DNA from: Glandiceps talaboti
Lineage: Eukaryota > Hemichordata > Enteropneusta > Spengelidae
Assembly: GCF_964340395.1 (NCBI RefSeq)
Contig: NC_135556.1
Location: 27,433,829-27,497,828, forward strand
DNA length: 64,000 nt
Direction: 5' to 3'
The translations under genes were made by a program, and so were the position numbers. The notes beneath the pieces were generated by a model. It was not told where the DNA came from. It searched no databases and saw only the letters and a program-made list of their open reading frames with translations. Positions 25,901-37,200 of the stretch are shown one piece after another (positions within the stretch are counted from its first letter, which is position 1; the number at the start of each line of letters is the position of its first letter).

Positions 25901-27243
25901 TTTGGAATATCTACACACCCCTAAGAATGTTCCCACCAATTTTCAGGTCAATCTGCCGAGTAATTTTGGAGTTTAAATTTTTTGGACCAATATCATGGTT
26001 TTTTTTTGCCATGTTTAGTTTTATTGGATGTACAGTACATACATGTAGCACTCTTACCTTGAGTATTTTAGGAAGTCAATTTTTGCAGGAAAACATAGCG
26101 GTAATATAAAGAGCACTGCCACTACTGTAAGTGTAAATTTTCTATTGTAATACCAGTATTCACAGAAATCATTGCCATGGTGGATAAATTCAAATACTGC
26201 AAATGAAAAAGAAAACATGACTTGCAAGCATGATTCAACATCTATTCAATTTATTCAAAGAAAAACAAAATATCACCTTCAGTGATTTTGCTGATATTTT
26301 GCTGATATTTCTTGATCCTTATATTTCATTAATTATATGCTGAATACTTCACCACAAATATTGAAAAGCATATTTATTATTGAGAATAATCTCATTATTT
26401 GGAACTCAATAGAGACATTGTAAACAGTACCAATGGCATTATAGCACACCTGCACAGTTAAAAATGTTTATCCACATACTGATCCATCCTAGATATAGGT
26501 ATTCATTTGCTGAATGATTATCTGGTTGCCTATCCAGCCATGTTGTTATCTTTGCAATATACACAATCATTTGCTTTGGGCGTAGTCATGTTGTTAGACA
26601 TATTTGCATACATTTTTTGCATGTTTGTTCACTTGTCTATGAATCCCTGATGTTATCTTTGTGATATACATCATCATATGGCTGTTGCTACGGGGTGGTC
26701 TTGTCGCTAGGTAAATTTGCATACATTTTTTGAATGTTTATTTATTTTAGCAAACTATACTGGCATTTGGTTGTTGCTAAGGGAGTGGTCATGGTTGCTA
26801 AGGCCAATTGTGTCAAATAATCTTGTCTTTTTGACCAAAATTCATATTTTTACACCTAATTTGTATATCGCTGATGACATCATTATATGTTTAATATTTC
26901 TTCATCTATACACCTCCCAAATGCATCCCATGAAATTTCAGCCCAATTTACTCAGTACTTTTGGAAATTTTGACCAAAAAGACACATTTTTAGCTCTAAT
27001 TTGCATGTTATTGATGGAATCATCATGTCATGAACAAATCCTAATCTATACATCCCTAAGCATATTCTCACCAAATCTTTAATAGTGCCCAGTTGTTTTT
27101 GACCAAAAATGACATTTTTTGACTGAAATCACACACCTGTGATGTGATCATTTTGCTTTGAACAATTTCCCAACTAGACACCAAAAGTAATGTTCCCACT
27201 AAATACAAGGCAATCGGTCTGGCGATTTTTGAGTTTAAGTCAT

Positions 27244-27280
<37 letters not shown>

Positions 27281-29132
27281 ATGCCTAAAGCACTATTGAA
27301 CCTTATCTGATCAGTTCGGATGCGTTAATTAACAAAATTACTATCATGTTTAAATCACTAGAAAGTTTGACCACTAATTACCACTGTCAGATACGATAAC
27401 TTTTTATAAGTAATATTTTCAGTGAATATATCTTTTTGCTTATTTGATGAAAAAACATGTCCCAATTGTACGTTTAAGGGAGACCATTGAGGACTAAAGA
27501 ACCAGTATACCAGATCAAGCTTTGATAAAACATGGTATCTTCCCCATACCTCTATGGATAAAACTACCAATATTTTGTGATGACAGTAGTGGATAGTATC
27601 GTAATCACTCTCTGCCAAACTTTGATAAGACTCTACTACAAGACAATGACAGGATTGGAGAGGGTAATCCAAGCTTGCTCACCTTTATCCAGCTGATCAG
27701 CAATGATTATAAGGTATGTGATACAGGCTCCAAAAGCATAAAACAATACAGTGATTTGACATCCAACATGGACAGCTTTACCACATAGTGATGCCACAGC
27801 ATTCTCATAAGTATTAGTTCCATGGACATCAGAACAAAATGCTAACACCAATAAGGCAATACAGGCAAATATTACTAACACCTGGAAAAAGAGAATTAAG
27901 TTTAAGTTCTGAATAACAAACTAAAACATCAAGCTTGCAGCACAATTATATTTATAGCTGGTCTATACGTCAACAAGATTATTATTTTGCTTTGGTGGAG
28001 CTACATGCAGTCAACTACAATGTACTATAAACCCTGAAAGTTTTGTTATAGACTTATTTTTGTTTATTTCGCTGGAAAACAAAATATGAAACATTGGTAG
28101 TATCTAAAATGCCTTCTTGTACATGCACACAGTGTATCATATCAGTCTGGTAATTAGTGAAAATAGAGCCAATGGCATTGTACTAGCGCAACTGTAAAAT
28201 GTATGATATTAAAAAAAAATGTTTATCCACATGCCAATCCATATTTGTTACCCATGCAATGTGCACCATTATTTGACTGTTGCTATGCATATTTGCAAAC
28301 ATTTTTTAATGTTTATTCACTTGCTTATCCAACAAAGTCGTTACCTTGGTAAATTATAGACATTTGATTGTTGCTCTGGGTGTGGTGCTATTGCTTTGCA
28401 CATGCATACTTTTTTTGAATGTTTATTAATTTGCCTGCCCATTCCAGTTGTTACTTTTGCAATATGATGAACCATTCTCCAAGACAATCTTCATCTCTTT
28501 GTACCTCTACGAATGATTACTATAAATAAGAACTAACTCTATAATGTAGTTTGTAAGACTGTTTATGTTTGCAGACTATGGCAGTGTAGGCACTTTTAGG
28601 TACCAAATGTATGACCATCGTCGCATCGACAGATCTAAATGTACATGTAAATGTATGATACAGTTATAAAAATATTAGATGTACTGTTGTACAGAAATGT
28701 ATCAACATACACCCTTCTACTCCCATGATCTGATTCGTTATTATTTCCCCATAATCTACACGGGAAATCAAAATTCAAAATCCCCATGCATGCAATCGCC
28801 TGCCCTTAGCTTACCCCTCGCTCCCTCCCTCCCTCTCACTGACTTACCGTTTGTAATAGCACACTAACGGCAATCCCACCAGCAGCAGCATAAGCATAGG
28901 GAAAATTTAGAACACCAGCTCCAAGACACGCATTGACTATGATGAAAACTGCCCCGAGAATACTGTTTCTATTTGTGTTAGGAGCTTGCGTCGCCTGTGG
29001 TGTAGACGCCGTAGATGTTTCTATACTATCAAGTCCATTAGATTCAAGCCAACTACTTGCATCACCACGACCCGAATTGTCAAATAGTAGCGGTGTCGTC
29101 TCTGGTCGGGATGATTTCACTTGCACTGACAT
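16273..29132 (-). CDS. SLC38A7: SLC38A7 (SNAT7), lysosomal amino-acid transporter, complete, 7 exons
   Basis: Spliced CDS: 29132-28848, 27881-27683, 26196-26058, 24850-24697, 19574-19312, 17482-17283, 16463-16273. GT-AG throughout, phases consistent, 476 residues (human SNAT7 is about 462). TM1 carries the SLC38 signature LGAVFIIVNACLGAGVLNF (59-77). Further family blocks are ACITYLIIIADQLDK, ILNFVGR and LLLALFIPDIELVISVIG. SNAT7 is known to export glutamine and asparagine from lysosomes. The cytosolic N-terminus has ETTPLL (11-16), an acidic dileucine signal of the type that sends proteins to lysosomes. The ATG has context AACAATGT. A possible ATTAAA signal lies ~80 bases after the stop. The next-best family would be SLC38A8; SNAT7 fits better. 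Confidence 0.93.
17283..17482 (-). CDS. SLC38A7: SLC38A7 coding exon 6
   Basis: Residues 347-413 plus one base. RISHTLIWFVATLLLALFIP and DIELVISVIGCLAAAFILFY are late membrane helices. Donor CCAG|GTAAGT. Confidence 0.95.
18055..18102. pseudogene. Decayed copy of SLC38A7 exon 5 donor region
   Basis: Resembles 19291-19340 on both sides of the splice site: the intronic CACAGAAATGTAAAA part and the exonic part ending TTGGAAG|GTAC. It has one missing base in the coding part, so it cannot serve as an in-frame exon end. Confidence 0.55.
18402..18424. pseudogene. 23-bp exact copy of SLC38A7 exon 5 end and donor
   Basis: Identical to 19308-19330 over 23 bases, including the last 17 coding bases plus GTAT. 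Sequence further upstream in the transcript is unrelated, so no complete exon exists here. Confidence 0.6.
18447..18500. repeat. Dispersed repeat, inverted relative to 19190-19252
   Basis: About 80% similar to the reverse complement of 19190-19252, for example ATACAACCACA followed by AAAAACTAACAAGAAACTG. Family unknown. The pair could form an intronic hairpin. Confidence 0.55.
18530..18790 (-). repeat. Family A repeat, copy 4 (3' part, reversed)
   Basis: A (GT)n tract at 18535-18598, then the reverse complement of the family's last monomer (TTGGTCAAAAAAC, TCTAGTTGGGAAAGTGTTC). It lies in SLC38A7 intron 5. Confidence 0.8.
19312..19574 (-). CDS. SLC38A7: SLC38A7 coding exon 5
   Basis: Residues 260-346 plus two bases. 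Begins CHLSAVPVYATLQDRSMKTF, includes GIFGYLTFGDKVKSDLLQSY and ends IPILNFVG at GGAAG|GTATGT. Two decayed copies of this exon end lie in the next intron (18402-18424 and 18055-18102). Confidence 0.94.
19945..20080 (-). mobile_element. LINE/SINE 3' tail fragment with (AAT)n
   Basis: (AAT)n at 19951-19981 followed by CTTTATTTATACTGGATAG, the reverse complement of a retroposon 3' end, similar in plan to 8955-9040. Confidence 0.5.
22040..22462 (+). repeat. Family C repeat with 3' hairpin
   Basis: Two or three degenerate ~120-bp monomers (AACAAATCTAAGTAAGC / AACAAATCTGAATAGCC; GGAGATGATGAAAATA / GAAGATGATGAAAATA), then a 3' end TTCGCTGACAGCGGAGCTAAAA-type with stem CGCT/AGCG. The same end recurs at 47037-47060. 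Confidence 0.65.
24697..24850 (-). CDS. SLC38A7: SLC38A7 coding exon 4
   Basis: Residues 208-259: SLFGVLATIYVVIIVVFQYF (TM5), a polar loop, then SWLDMFAVIPVICFAFQ. Phase 0 exit at TTTCAG|GTAAGC. Confidence 0.93.
25120..25995 (+). repeat. Family A repeat, copy 5
   Basis: Five or so first-type monomers (GGCTGTTGCTATGGG, TTGAATGTTTATTCACTTG), then second-type monomers (CACATTTTGGCCCATCAACC). Ends 63 bases short of SLC38A7 exon 3, without a 3' terminus. Confidence 0.85.
26058..26196 (-). CDS. SLC38A7: SLC38A7 coding exon 3
   Basis: Residues 162-207 plus two bases: a loop EYWYYNRKFTLTVVAVLF, then FILPLCFPAKIDFLKYS, the conserved segment around TM4. Donor CTCAAG|GTAAGA. Confidence 0.93.
26430..27325 (+). 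repeat. Family A repeat, copy 6 (near full length)
   Basis: Starts ACCAATGGCATTATAGCAC, then first-type monomers, second-type monomers, a (CA)n tract (27246-27279) and GCCTAAAGCACTATTGAACC near the end. The 3' hairpin is decayed. It lies in SLC38A7 intron 2. Confidence 0.85.
27683..27881 (-). CDS. SLC38A7: SLC38A7 coding exon 2
   Basis: Residues 96-161 plus one base. Acceptor TTCCAG|GTGTTA, donor AAAG|GTGAGC. Covers TM2 and TM3, with YENAVASLCGKAVHVG and YAFGACITYLIIIADQLDK. Confidence 0.94.
28165..28475 (+). repeat. Family A repeat, copy 7 (5' part)
   Basis: Begins AGCCAATGGCATTGTACTAG and has two eroded first-type monomers. No 3' half. Confidence 0.75.
28848..29132 (-). CDS. SLC38A7: SLC38A7 coding exon 1
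   Basis: Residues 1-95, ending VLLQT at ACG|GTAAGT in phase 0. Contains the N-terminal tail with ETTPLL, TM1 and the start of TM2 (YAAAGGIAVS). Confidence 0.94.
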
Positions 29133-29424
29133 TGTTTACGCCGAAGTTATCAGTCTAGTCTTGACCTTGCTATCAACATGTGGATTCAATCATAACCTTA
29201 GGCTTTGTGAATAAAATATTTTCAGATGACGCCGCACTGGGTTTGTTCAGGGTTTGTTATACAGATCTGTGAATGAGGTGTTTTCTAGAAACTGATGTTA
29301 AAATCGAATCAATACTCTTTGTGTAGAAAACAACATGTGACTGACATTCTATCAAGTCATTTCGTGTGATCGCGTAGAATGAGAATGAAGATGAATGGCT
29401 GGCAGCAATGGTCATTCGAGGTCG

Positions 29425-29473
29425 TCATGTGGGAGTTCTCCGTCACATGACTATGATTTGACACGATGACGTA
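29425..29473. promoter_or_regulatory. SLC38A7 upstream E-box pair and CRE-like site
   Basis: Around 290-320 bases upstream of the ATG are TCATGTGG (29425-29432) and GTCACATGAC (29442-29451), M-box/CLEAR-like sites for MiT/TFE bHLH-ZIP factors. TGACGTA (29467-29473) resembles a CRE half-site. Function is inferred. The fit to a lysosomal transporter is notable because MiT/TFE factors drive lysosomal genes. Confidence 0.45.
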
Positions 29474-32214
29474 TTTTACATTGCTTGACCTCAAAAACGC
29501 AGAGAGGGCGCTAGCTAGTCAGGGTTAGATGTCACCTTCATGTGTCACCTTCGTTTTTGTTTACATCGGTTAAACAATTTCCATATTCTACAGATTCATG
29601 TCTGGCTTCCTGGTTCGAGTAAGAAACTCGCTTTGAAAAACTAATTCTATATTATCATAGCCACTCTTTATTTTTCTTTCTTTTTTTTACTGATTCATGA
29701 TTTTGAAACTAATTAATTATTAGTATTTTTTTTATATACTCATGCTATTACCTATCATTCACATATAACAATCTTCTGAATTGGTTTTGTAGTATATCAA
29801 AGCCGTATCAACACAACATGTACATTCTGCCATCCAGTACTCTATTCCAGAATTACAAAAACTAACAACAAAAACAACAACACACAGTCACTCACAAACC
29901 CAGCCAAGATGTTTTAGTATATTTTAAAATAGAATACTTTCATACAGGATGAACACAGGAAAGTGTAAAACTAATGGTAATTAGCTCACGCATCTAGACC
30001 CTCCACCAAGAGGGTCAATGGCTCATGTAACACTACATGTACATGTGTATAGATTTATTAGCACCTTTTTGATCAAAATAGTGTCTAATATGTTTCCCAA
30101 GACTTCAAGTCAACACTAATTTTATTCATCCATCATTTAGCAATTCTCTGGAAACCACCATCTTTGCTTCGTACCAAACCAACTACACAGAGAACAAAGA
30201 ATGAAATCACAAGGTAAATTTATTTCTGAACTTCACCCCCTCCTTTTTTTTAAAATACCAACATTGCACAGATTCAAAACTAAAAATACAAGTTTGGACA
30301 AAATAGTGCTACTAAAAATACATTTGAAATATTCCACACCACTGCTTAAAGGTCACCAGGAATCTGTTATCAGATCACTAAATCCAAATATTGTAGCAGT
30401 TTCAAACCAAACACTTGGCATACAATCCAGTCATGTGGGGATTTTGCTGTCACATTTGCTAATGACCTATTGCATTAATGGAGCTACTGCCAGAAAAATA
30501 GGCACAAATTAATTCTTATTGGGATTTTAATTCTTCTCACAGTGAGAGGACGTCAATAGTGTCACCATGTGATTAGAATTAACTCAGAGGGTTGAGCTGT
30601 ACAATTTAAACAGGATTACCATATTCAACGTTGTGCGAGAGAAGTAGTATTCTCATAATAGGTTTGAATATACAACCTTTATAGTAAAATGAGCAAAATG
30701 CCCACACAACTGGATTCTAGGCTAAATCAAACACATGCAAAACAAAGGTTTGATAGTCCTGAAGGGTCCTTTCCGATTTAAACAAATCAACAATTTCTTT
30801 ACTTACTGAATGGAATTACTTGGCAGTTCATAATAGTTACAATGTATGTTGTTCTTTTTTTTGTGTGTCATATACAGATCATGACAAAACATAATTACAT
30901 AATTTGTCACTTTTAGACTAGTATTGAATAATTACATCTACATAACCATAACACATTTCATCTTCAGAAGAATTTAAGGTGCATGAGGAAAACAACATAA
31001 CATAAAAACATGGTTTTGTTATTTCATCTACATGTACATTGTACTAAAGTATGAAAAGTAGAAGGATTACGATTTTTTCTTCACGTAGTACGAACCTCTA
31101 GAGTAAAAGTTTTGAACTTTTGCTGTTATTTTCTTCAAGAAAACTCAAGCCTGTTCTCACTTAAAATGAAGAAAAAAAATAAGGGGTCACCGAGATCAAA
31201 ATGATTTGATTATTAAGCCATTTAAGAATCCAATATCGCTGTCCAATACCATGTTAACTCTAAACAAGACACTGTATTTCCTTGAAAACATGATGGTAAA
31301 ATGCCAAACATCTTTTTATGATTTCAGAAAGACCATGAACAAGCTTTCATATGACAAAGTTTGGACAGATTTGAAGAACTTTGATTTTCAGGGAAACTAG
31401 TCCCTGAGGCATCATAACTTTCAGGACTGGACCAATTTCTAAAAACTAATTCCCTTGTACATGAACAGCTTCTCCAACTTAATTTAACTCGTATTGAACT
31501 TCCTCATACTTTGTACACAACAGAATTGAAGGTTGGAACATTAAGTCAAAATTATAAATTGTAACAATTACATTTATTTCCTAGCACCTTCACTAAAATT
31601 AATTGTAATGTCTGATTTTAAAGATGCACTGTTTGTTGTGTTGTTTACCCATGATTTGGTTGTCATAAACCACATGTCCCCAACACATTTAAGTTCAAAG
31701 GTCACTAGGGACAGTCACAGCCATCTTACCCATAAGTTCCCACTCTTATCCACAAACAGAGTTGCCCTTTGCAAATTTAGACAAATCTAAATACTGGGAA
31801 CACAATCACTTGTTACTATGGATACCCACTAATGCAACAACAGCACTTGAATAATAAGATAGTCTTCTTAGTGTTTAGTTTTTGTTCAGCCAGTAGTCTC
31901 AGTTGCACAGACTCTAACCTCTGGGGGCTCTCTGGGTGGTCTCATAGTAGAGCCCCAAGTGGTGACAGTCTTTTACTCGAGACTTATTCAGCCAGGGAAG
32001 ATAAGAATGATATAAGGTGCCTCGTTAGGACAAGTCAAAGATGAGTAGTTACAAAGTTCTTGTGTTTGACAGCGTACAACTTGACTTACACATGGTACAA
32101 TGTCTACAGCAATCTTATAAATTCTTTCATATTGTTATATACACACAGTTTCAAGGGAATTTTCACTTACGCATAATTTCTGGATCTGTAGCATGAACCT
32201 TCCTTTTTGGGAGG

Positions 32215-32257
<43 letters not shown>

Positions 32258-32297
32258 ATAATGCTGGAATGAAGCACTACAAATATTATGATTGATG

Positions 32298-32314
32298 TAC
32301 TACTACTACTACTG

Positions 32315-32347
<33 letters not shown>
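32298..32347. repeat. (TAC)n trinucleotide microsatellite
   Basis: About 16 units with one interruption (TGC). Confidence 0.95.
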
Positions 32348-32348
<1 letters not shown>

Positions 32349-32411
32349 AAATATATTTAAATGTGAGTTTGTAGCTTGAACTTGTATAGAACAAAGAACG
32401 CCTCTACTGAG

Positions 32412-32413
32412 TA

Positions 32414-32444
<31 letters not shown>

Positions 32445-32520
32445 ATTTATGTATGTATGTATGTGTAAACATGTATGTACGTACATATCAGTGTACGTAC
32501 ATATGTATGTATACACAAAC
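32412..32520. repeat. (GT)n plus GTAC-rich palindromic block
   Basis: A (GT)n run passes into GTAT repeats and then GTACGTACATA...TACGTACATA, near-perfect palindromes separated by a few bases that could form hairpins. Confidence 0.7.
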
Positions 32521-34150
32521 ATTTATGAGTTAATTTGTTCTATACATGTCTTAAGAAACACATGCATACCAACTGAATACCAGTGCTTTAAAACTAAAAT
32601 AACATACTTGGTACTTGATAAATCCAGTCCCCATTGGCTAAAGATTAAGGATTTAGGGGCAATACCCACTACAGTGTTAAGCTATGAGGAGACATAATAT
32701 TGACAACATATTTAACATACCAAACTTAAACTGTACCTCCTATTAAAATTCGTTATTTATAGTTAGCATGCATAAACTACATTGCATTCTGGAAGCCATC
32801 TTGTTTCTACAACCTTTGGGGCATTACATATCATATTTTACACATCCTTGTGAAATCATCAGAATGAAAGATTATGCAAATAACCTAATTAGTATGTAAA
32901 TTGTATGTATTTTGATACCAGTCAATTATATTTATGGAATAATCATGTTATTGAAAACACATTACTAAATATGCAGACACATGTAGGTGTTCTGTTAATC
33001 AAAAAACAATCTTACACTGAGATAAACTAATCATTATTACTATTTTTAATACTTTATGTGAAATGAAACTAACTTTAAACAATCACTTCTGAAGTTGTTG
33101 ATAAATATGCAAACTAGGTGATGTTGACAATGAACAGCCATTGAGGGCAGCCTTCTGACTTCACCTATACATTGTTATCACATGGGTTGCCCTGACACAG
33201 AAGAACATGCTTTGTAATGATTTAGGGTAGTGCTGTTACTGCATGCACGTTTGTACATGTTTATGTAATGGCTTTTTTGCTGACAAGCTTTCCATTTATT
33301 CTTCATACAACTTGTAAAACCAAATAGACAGCAAAACATTAGGCTAAAGTGTGATAATAATGAATTCTGAAGTTGACACATGATCAGCAAAATCTGTGTC
33401 TGCCATTTGATTTTTGCTTGCTACCATGTGGAACTGTTTTCTCTCTTCAAGAACAAGAGTAGCATGGCTGAACAAAAACAAGGTTCTCCAGCATTCCCAA
33501 GGTGTACACTCGTGTTGAGAACAGACAGCACAAGTACACCCCTATATTTAGTTCATAAAAAGCAATATTCAACTTTTTGTTCAAAAACAAGTTTTCACTA
33601 CTAGTATCATTCTATTTAAAAACCATTCCTCTTTGTTTGAGTTGTTTTTTGTTGTGAAAATAATGGCAAAGTCATTAATAATACCAATGTCTTACACGCC
33701 CATACATATCTTGACAAAAATGGTATGGAAAATATTACCTCTCAATAAAATTTCAAATTGGGTTTCTGATGAAAATAAATGATTTAAGAACCCACATGTA
33801 TAAAGAAGGATTTCTATGGGGGACATGAAACTATAGGGATGTGTAATTTTGTAAACATGATATTTACATGAAAACTTAATGGTACTACTTTGTAAATCTA
33901 CAGAATACACTCCTCAGAGTATGACAGTGTCTATTTTATAAATCATGATCATAGTATGTAGTATGCACTCAACTGATAACACCAATCTGGGGACCTATAG
34001 GGTGTTCATTTTATAAGATTGTGCATTATATAGTGAGTCTATTGTAGAGAGGTTACCAATTTGATTCTATTTTGTATAACCACAGGTTACTCTGTCTATA
34101 TTATGGTATTTGCCTACTTTCCGATTATGTTATTTTCATCTGTCAAGGTG

Positions 34151-34243
34151 TCATGACAGATTGGAGAACTCTTGCAAGACAGTCTGTTGTTCCAAGTTGG
34201 ATAAACTTATGCTGTGTCTCACGTCTGAAATTATGGACCGCAC
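34151..34243 (-). CDS. ARMH3: ARMH3 exon 25 (terminal)
   Basis: Residues 637-666 and TGA at 34153-34151. [20 protein letters not shown] then [10 protein letters not shown], matching the family C-terminus. Acceptor TTTGTCTAG|GTGCGG. Confidence 0.94.
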   Translation of the reverse strand: MRSIISDVRHSISLSNLEQQTVLQEFSNLS

Positions 34244-37200
34244 CTAGACAAAGAAGAAAATTGAAATTCAGCATCTTGAATAACGTAAGTACTACCTCTG
34301 GTAGTCCCAGGTTTACACTATAATTTTGCAACAATGAAATATGAACTATCGGCAAGCTAACACAGACATAAACTATACTATTATTGTGACATGTCAATAT
34401 AAGCTACAAACAGATGTTGACGTTATTAAACTCACAGTAGAATGGCATCTCTGATAGCAAGTTTTCCACAAATATTCACTCATTCAACCTCATTCAATGA
34501 TTAAAGTATGACCTTGATTACAATGTGATTTCATCTACATAACCAAAGCCCTGCAATCACCCACCTTTACATCTAGTTGTAGTTTTATGTGTTTCTTATT
34601 TTGCCAATTGCATGTTTTCCAAAGTAATATCAATCTTGCCTTTGTACAACATATAGCATATGCTTACCAACTGAGTAAAGAAAGCAGTCTCCCCTGGTTT
34701 CTCTGAATACCTCTCATATTGGTCTAGGTTATCTTGTAGTTTCAATGTCAGTGTATCATAATTGCTACGTACGACATCTAAAACCTACAATCAGAAAAAT
34801 ATAGTGCCAATGACTGACTGACTGGTGTGATGATAATTATTGATATCTTATGTTTTAAAGACCAAAGAGCTCTGTATTGATTTTAGGAAAGTTCGGTGTG
34901 ACCCAGCACCTGTCCATATCAAAGACTCAATAGTAGACAGAGTGAACGAATATAAATACCTGGGCATCAAGCTTGATAGTAAATTAAAATACCACCAATG
35001 GCGCTGTAGCCCAACTATAGTTGGCTGTTGGTATGGGCATGGTCTTGTTGCTAGGCATATTTGCATACATTTGTGGAATCTTTATTAATTTGCCCACTCT
35101 TTCCAGTTTTCATCTTTGCAATGTAAACCACCATTTAGCCATTGCTAATGATGTACTAATGAACCCCTTATTGATTCACTTGTGCTAAAAAAGCAGAGTC
35201 AATGGCATTGTGCCATAGCCGATCATGACATCTATTGTGGAAGATGCTTTGTAAATGTATGCTGTCCAAATCAAAGCATAATATGAAGGTAATAGTGAAC
35301 AAACAACTGACCACTACATTGGATTTTAAACAGATTAATCACTTGAATGACTGGATATGAACATTCTAACTAACCTGGTCTGATGTTAGTGATGACAGTG
35401 AGTTGACTGCAGTCCAAGAATCTATCTTGGGAGTAAAATGATTCACTATAGCTCTGTGTAGAAAACATTGAATGCATTCGTTATCTTAGTCCAAAATGAT
35501 TCACTATAGCTCTGTGTAGAAACATTTAATGCATTCGTTATCTTAGTCCAAAATGATTCACTATAGCTCTGTGTCGAAAACATTAAATGCATTCGTTATC
35601 TTAGTCCAAAATGATTCACTATCTCTGTGGAGAAAACATTAAATGCATTCGTTATCTTAGTCCAAAATGATTCACTATAGCTCTGTGTAGAAAACATTAA
35701 ATGCATTCGTTATCTTAGTCCAAAATGATTCACTATACGTGTAGCTCTCTATAGAAACATTAAATGCATTTGTTATTCCGGGGTTAAATAAATAATCTTG
35801 GGTGTAAAATGATTCACTTTAGCTCTGTGTATGTACAAAACATAGAAATCATTTGTTTATTTAATGTATAGTTAAATAAACATTCAATCTTGAATGTAAA
35901 CTGATTCACTACAGCTATGTGTCTGTCCTTCCACCTACCTGTTTGTCTTCTGCCAGCCTTAGAATCAAAACCTCAAAACAGACACTAAATTCTATGTCTT
36001 CTATTCTAAGACTTCATAGAAGGTCAAAGGTCAATGTCTTAAAGTTTAACCCTGGCAAGATAGGGGTAGACTTTAATGTAGTCTCCATGTATTAATGTTT
36101 TTGAGTTAATTGGTAAATCATGATTGCTCACTATAAATATGGCTACCATTGAGTAAAAGGTTCTACATTATCTAAGGACATGATCTAAAAGACTTTTTAG
36201 CTACAGTGCCAAAGTGTCTGTAATATATAAGTAATAGCTTAGTTTTAGCTAATAATAAAGCTAATTATAAGTTCAACAGATGTAACTAACCTGATGTTGA
36301 CTAAGTTACTGGTAAGCTGTGCTGCAGAGTCTTTGTGTTCCCCTCCATTAGTAGATTGCCTTAATGCTATAAAGTCAAAAAACATTACATCATCACAGAG
36401 ATTATGATAGTTACTTGTAAAAATAGCACAAACGGCATTGTAGCACAACAGTACGTTTTTCTTTGTGTACATTTGGTTGCCTATCTAGCCCTGTTTTTAC
36501 CTTTACCATATATACCATTGTTTGGCTGTTGCTATGGGCATGATCTTGTTGCTAGGCATACTGTCAACCTGGAAATTTTTGCTAAAGACTTATTCTCACT
36601 TAGTTCACTAGAAATCAAAAATACAAAACTTAGCAGTGACTAAAATATCTTCTTGTATATGAACACAATGAACCAGTCAGGTAATTAGTAAAAATTGGAA
36701 TTATAAATTTTTGACCAAAAAGACACATTTTTAGACCTAATTTACATATCACTCATGAGATCACCATGTCACGAACAATTCTTAATCTAAACACCCCTTG
36801 GAACGTTCCCACCAGATTTCAGACTGATCTGCACAGTAGTTTTTGGAGTTTAAGTATTTTGACCAAAGATCACATTTTTAGACCCAAATCACACACCAAC
36901 GGTAAGATTATTTTGATTTGAGCAATTTCCCAACTAGACACCCAAGGTAAAATACCAACCAAATATCATGGCAATCGGTCAAGACAGACAGACAGACACT
37001 TTGCCATGCCTATAGCACTACTGAACCTAAGAAGTCCAGTTGTGCTAAAAACAAGCTGTTGACAACAAACTACATCATTTAGTTTAAGAGGTTCACACTT
37101 TGAAATTATCTTGTCAAAAAAATAACATGTGGTGCTTATTTAGTCTAAAAAAATTGTTCCACATGTTGAAATTAGAGGTTATACTCTTATTGGTACCAGA

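Larger units (their letters stand above)
29133..34150. other. Intergenic region and presumed ARMH3 3' UTR
   Basis: No coding exon is supported. It holds (GT)n at 32219-32256, (TAC)n at 32298-32347, a GTAT/GTAC-rich block at 32412-32520 and otherwise unique AT-rich DNA. An AATAAA on the minus strand at 33300-33295 could end the ARMH3 transcript, but this is weak. Confidence 0.5.

Noticed and set aside
29500-29516. CTCF-like site AGAGGGCGC upstream of SLC38A7
   Set aside because: Only the 3' half of the motif fits; the 5' half has several mismatches.
34072-34323. Plus-strand open frame with apparent acceptor and donor sites
   Set aside because: It is the antisense of ARMH3 exon 25, which has clear family similarity on the minus strand.
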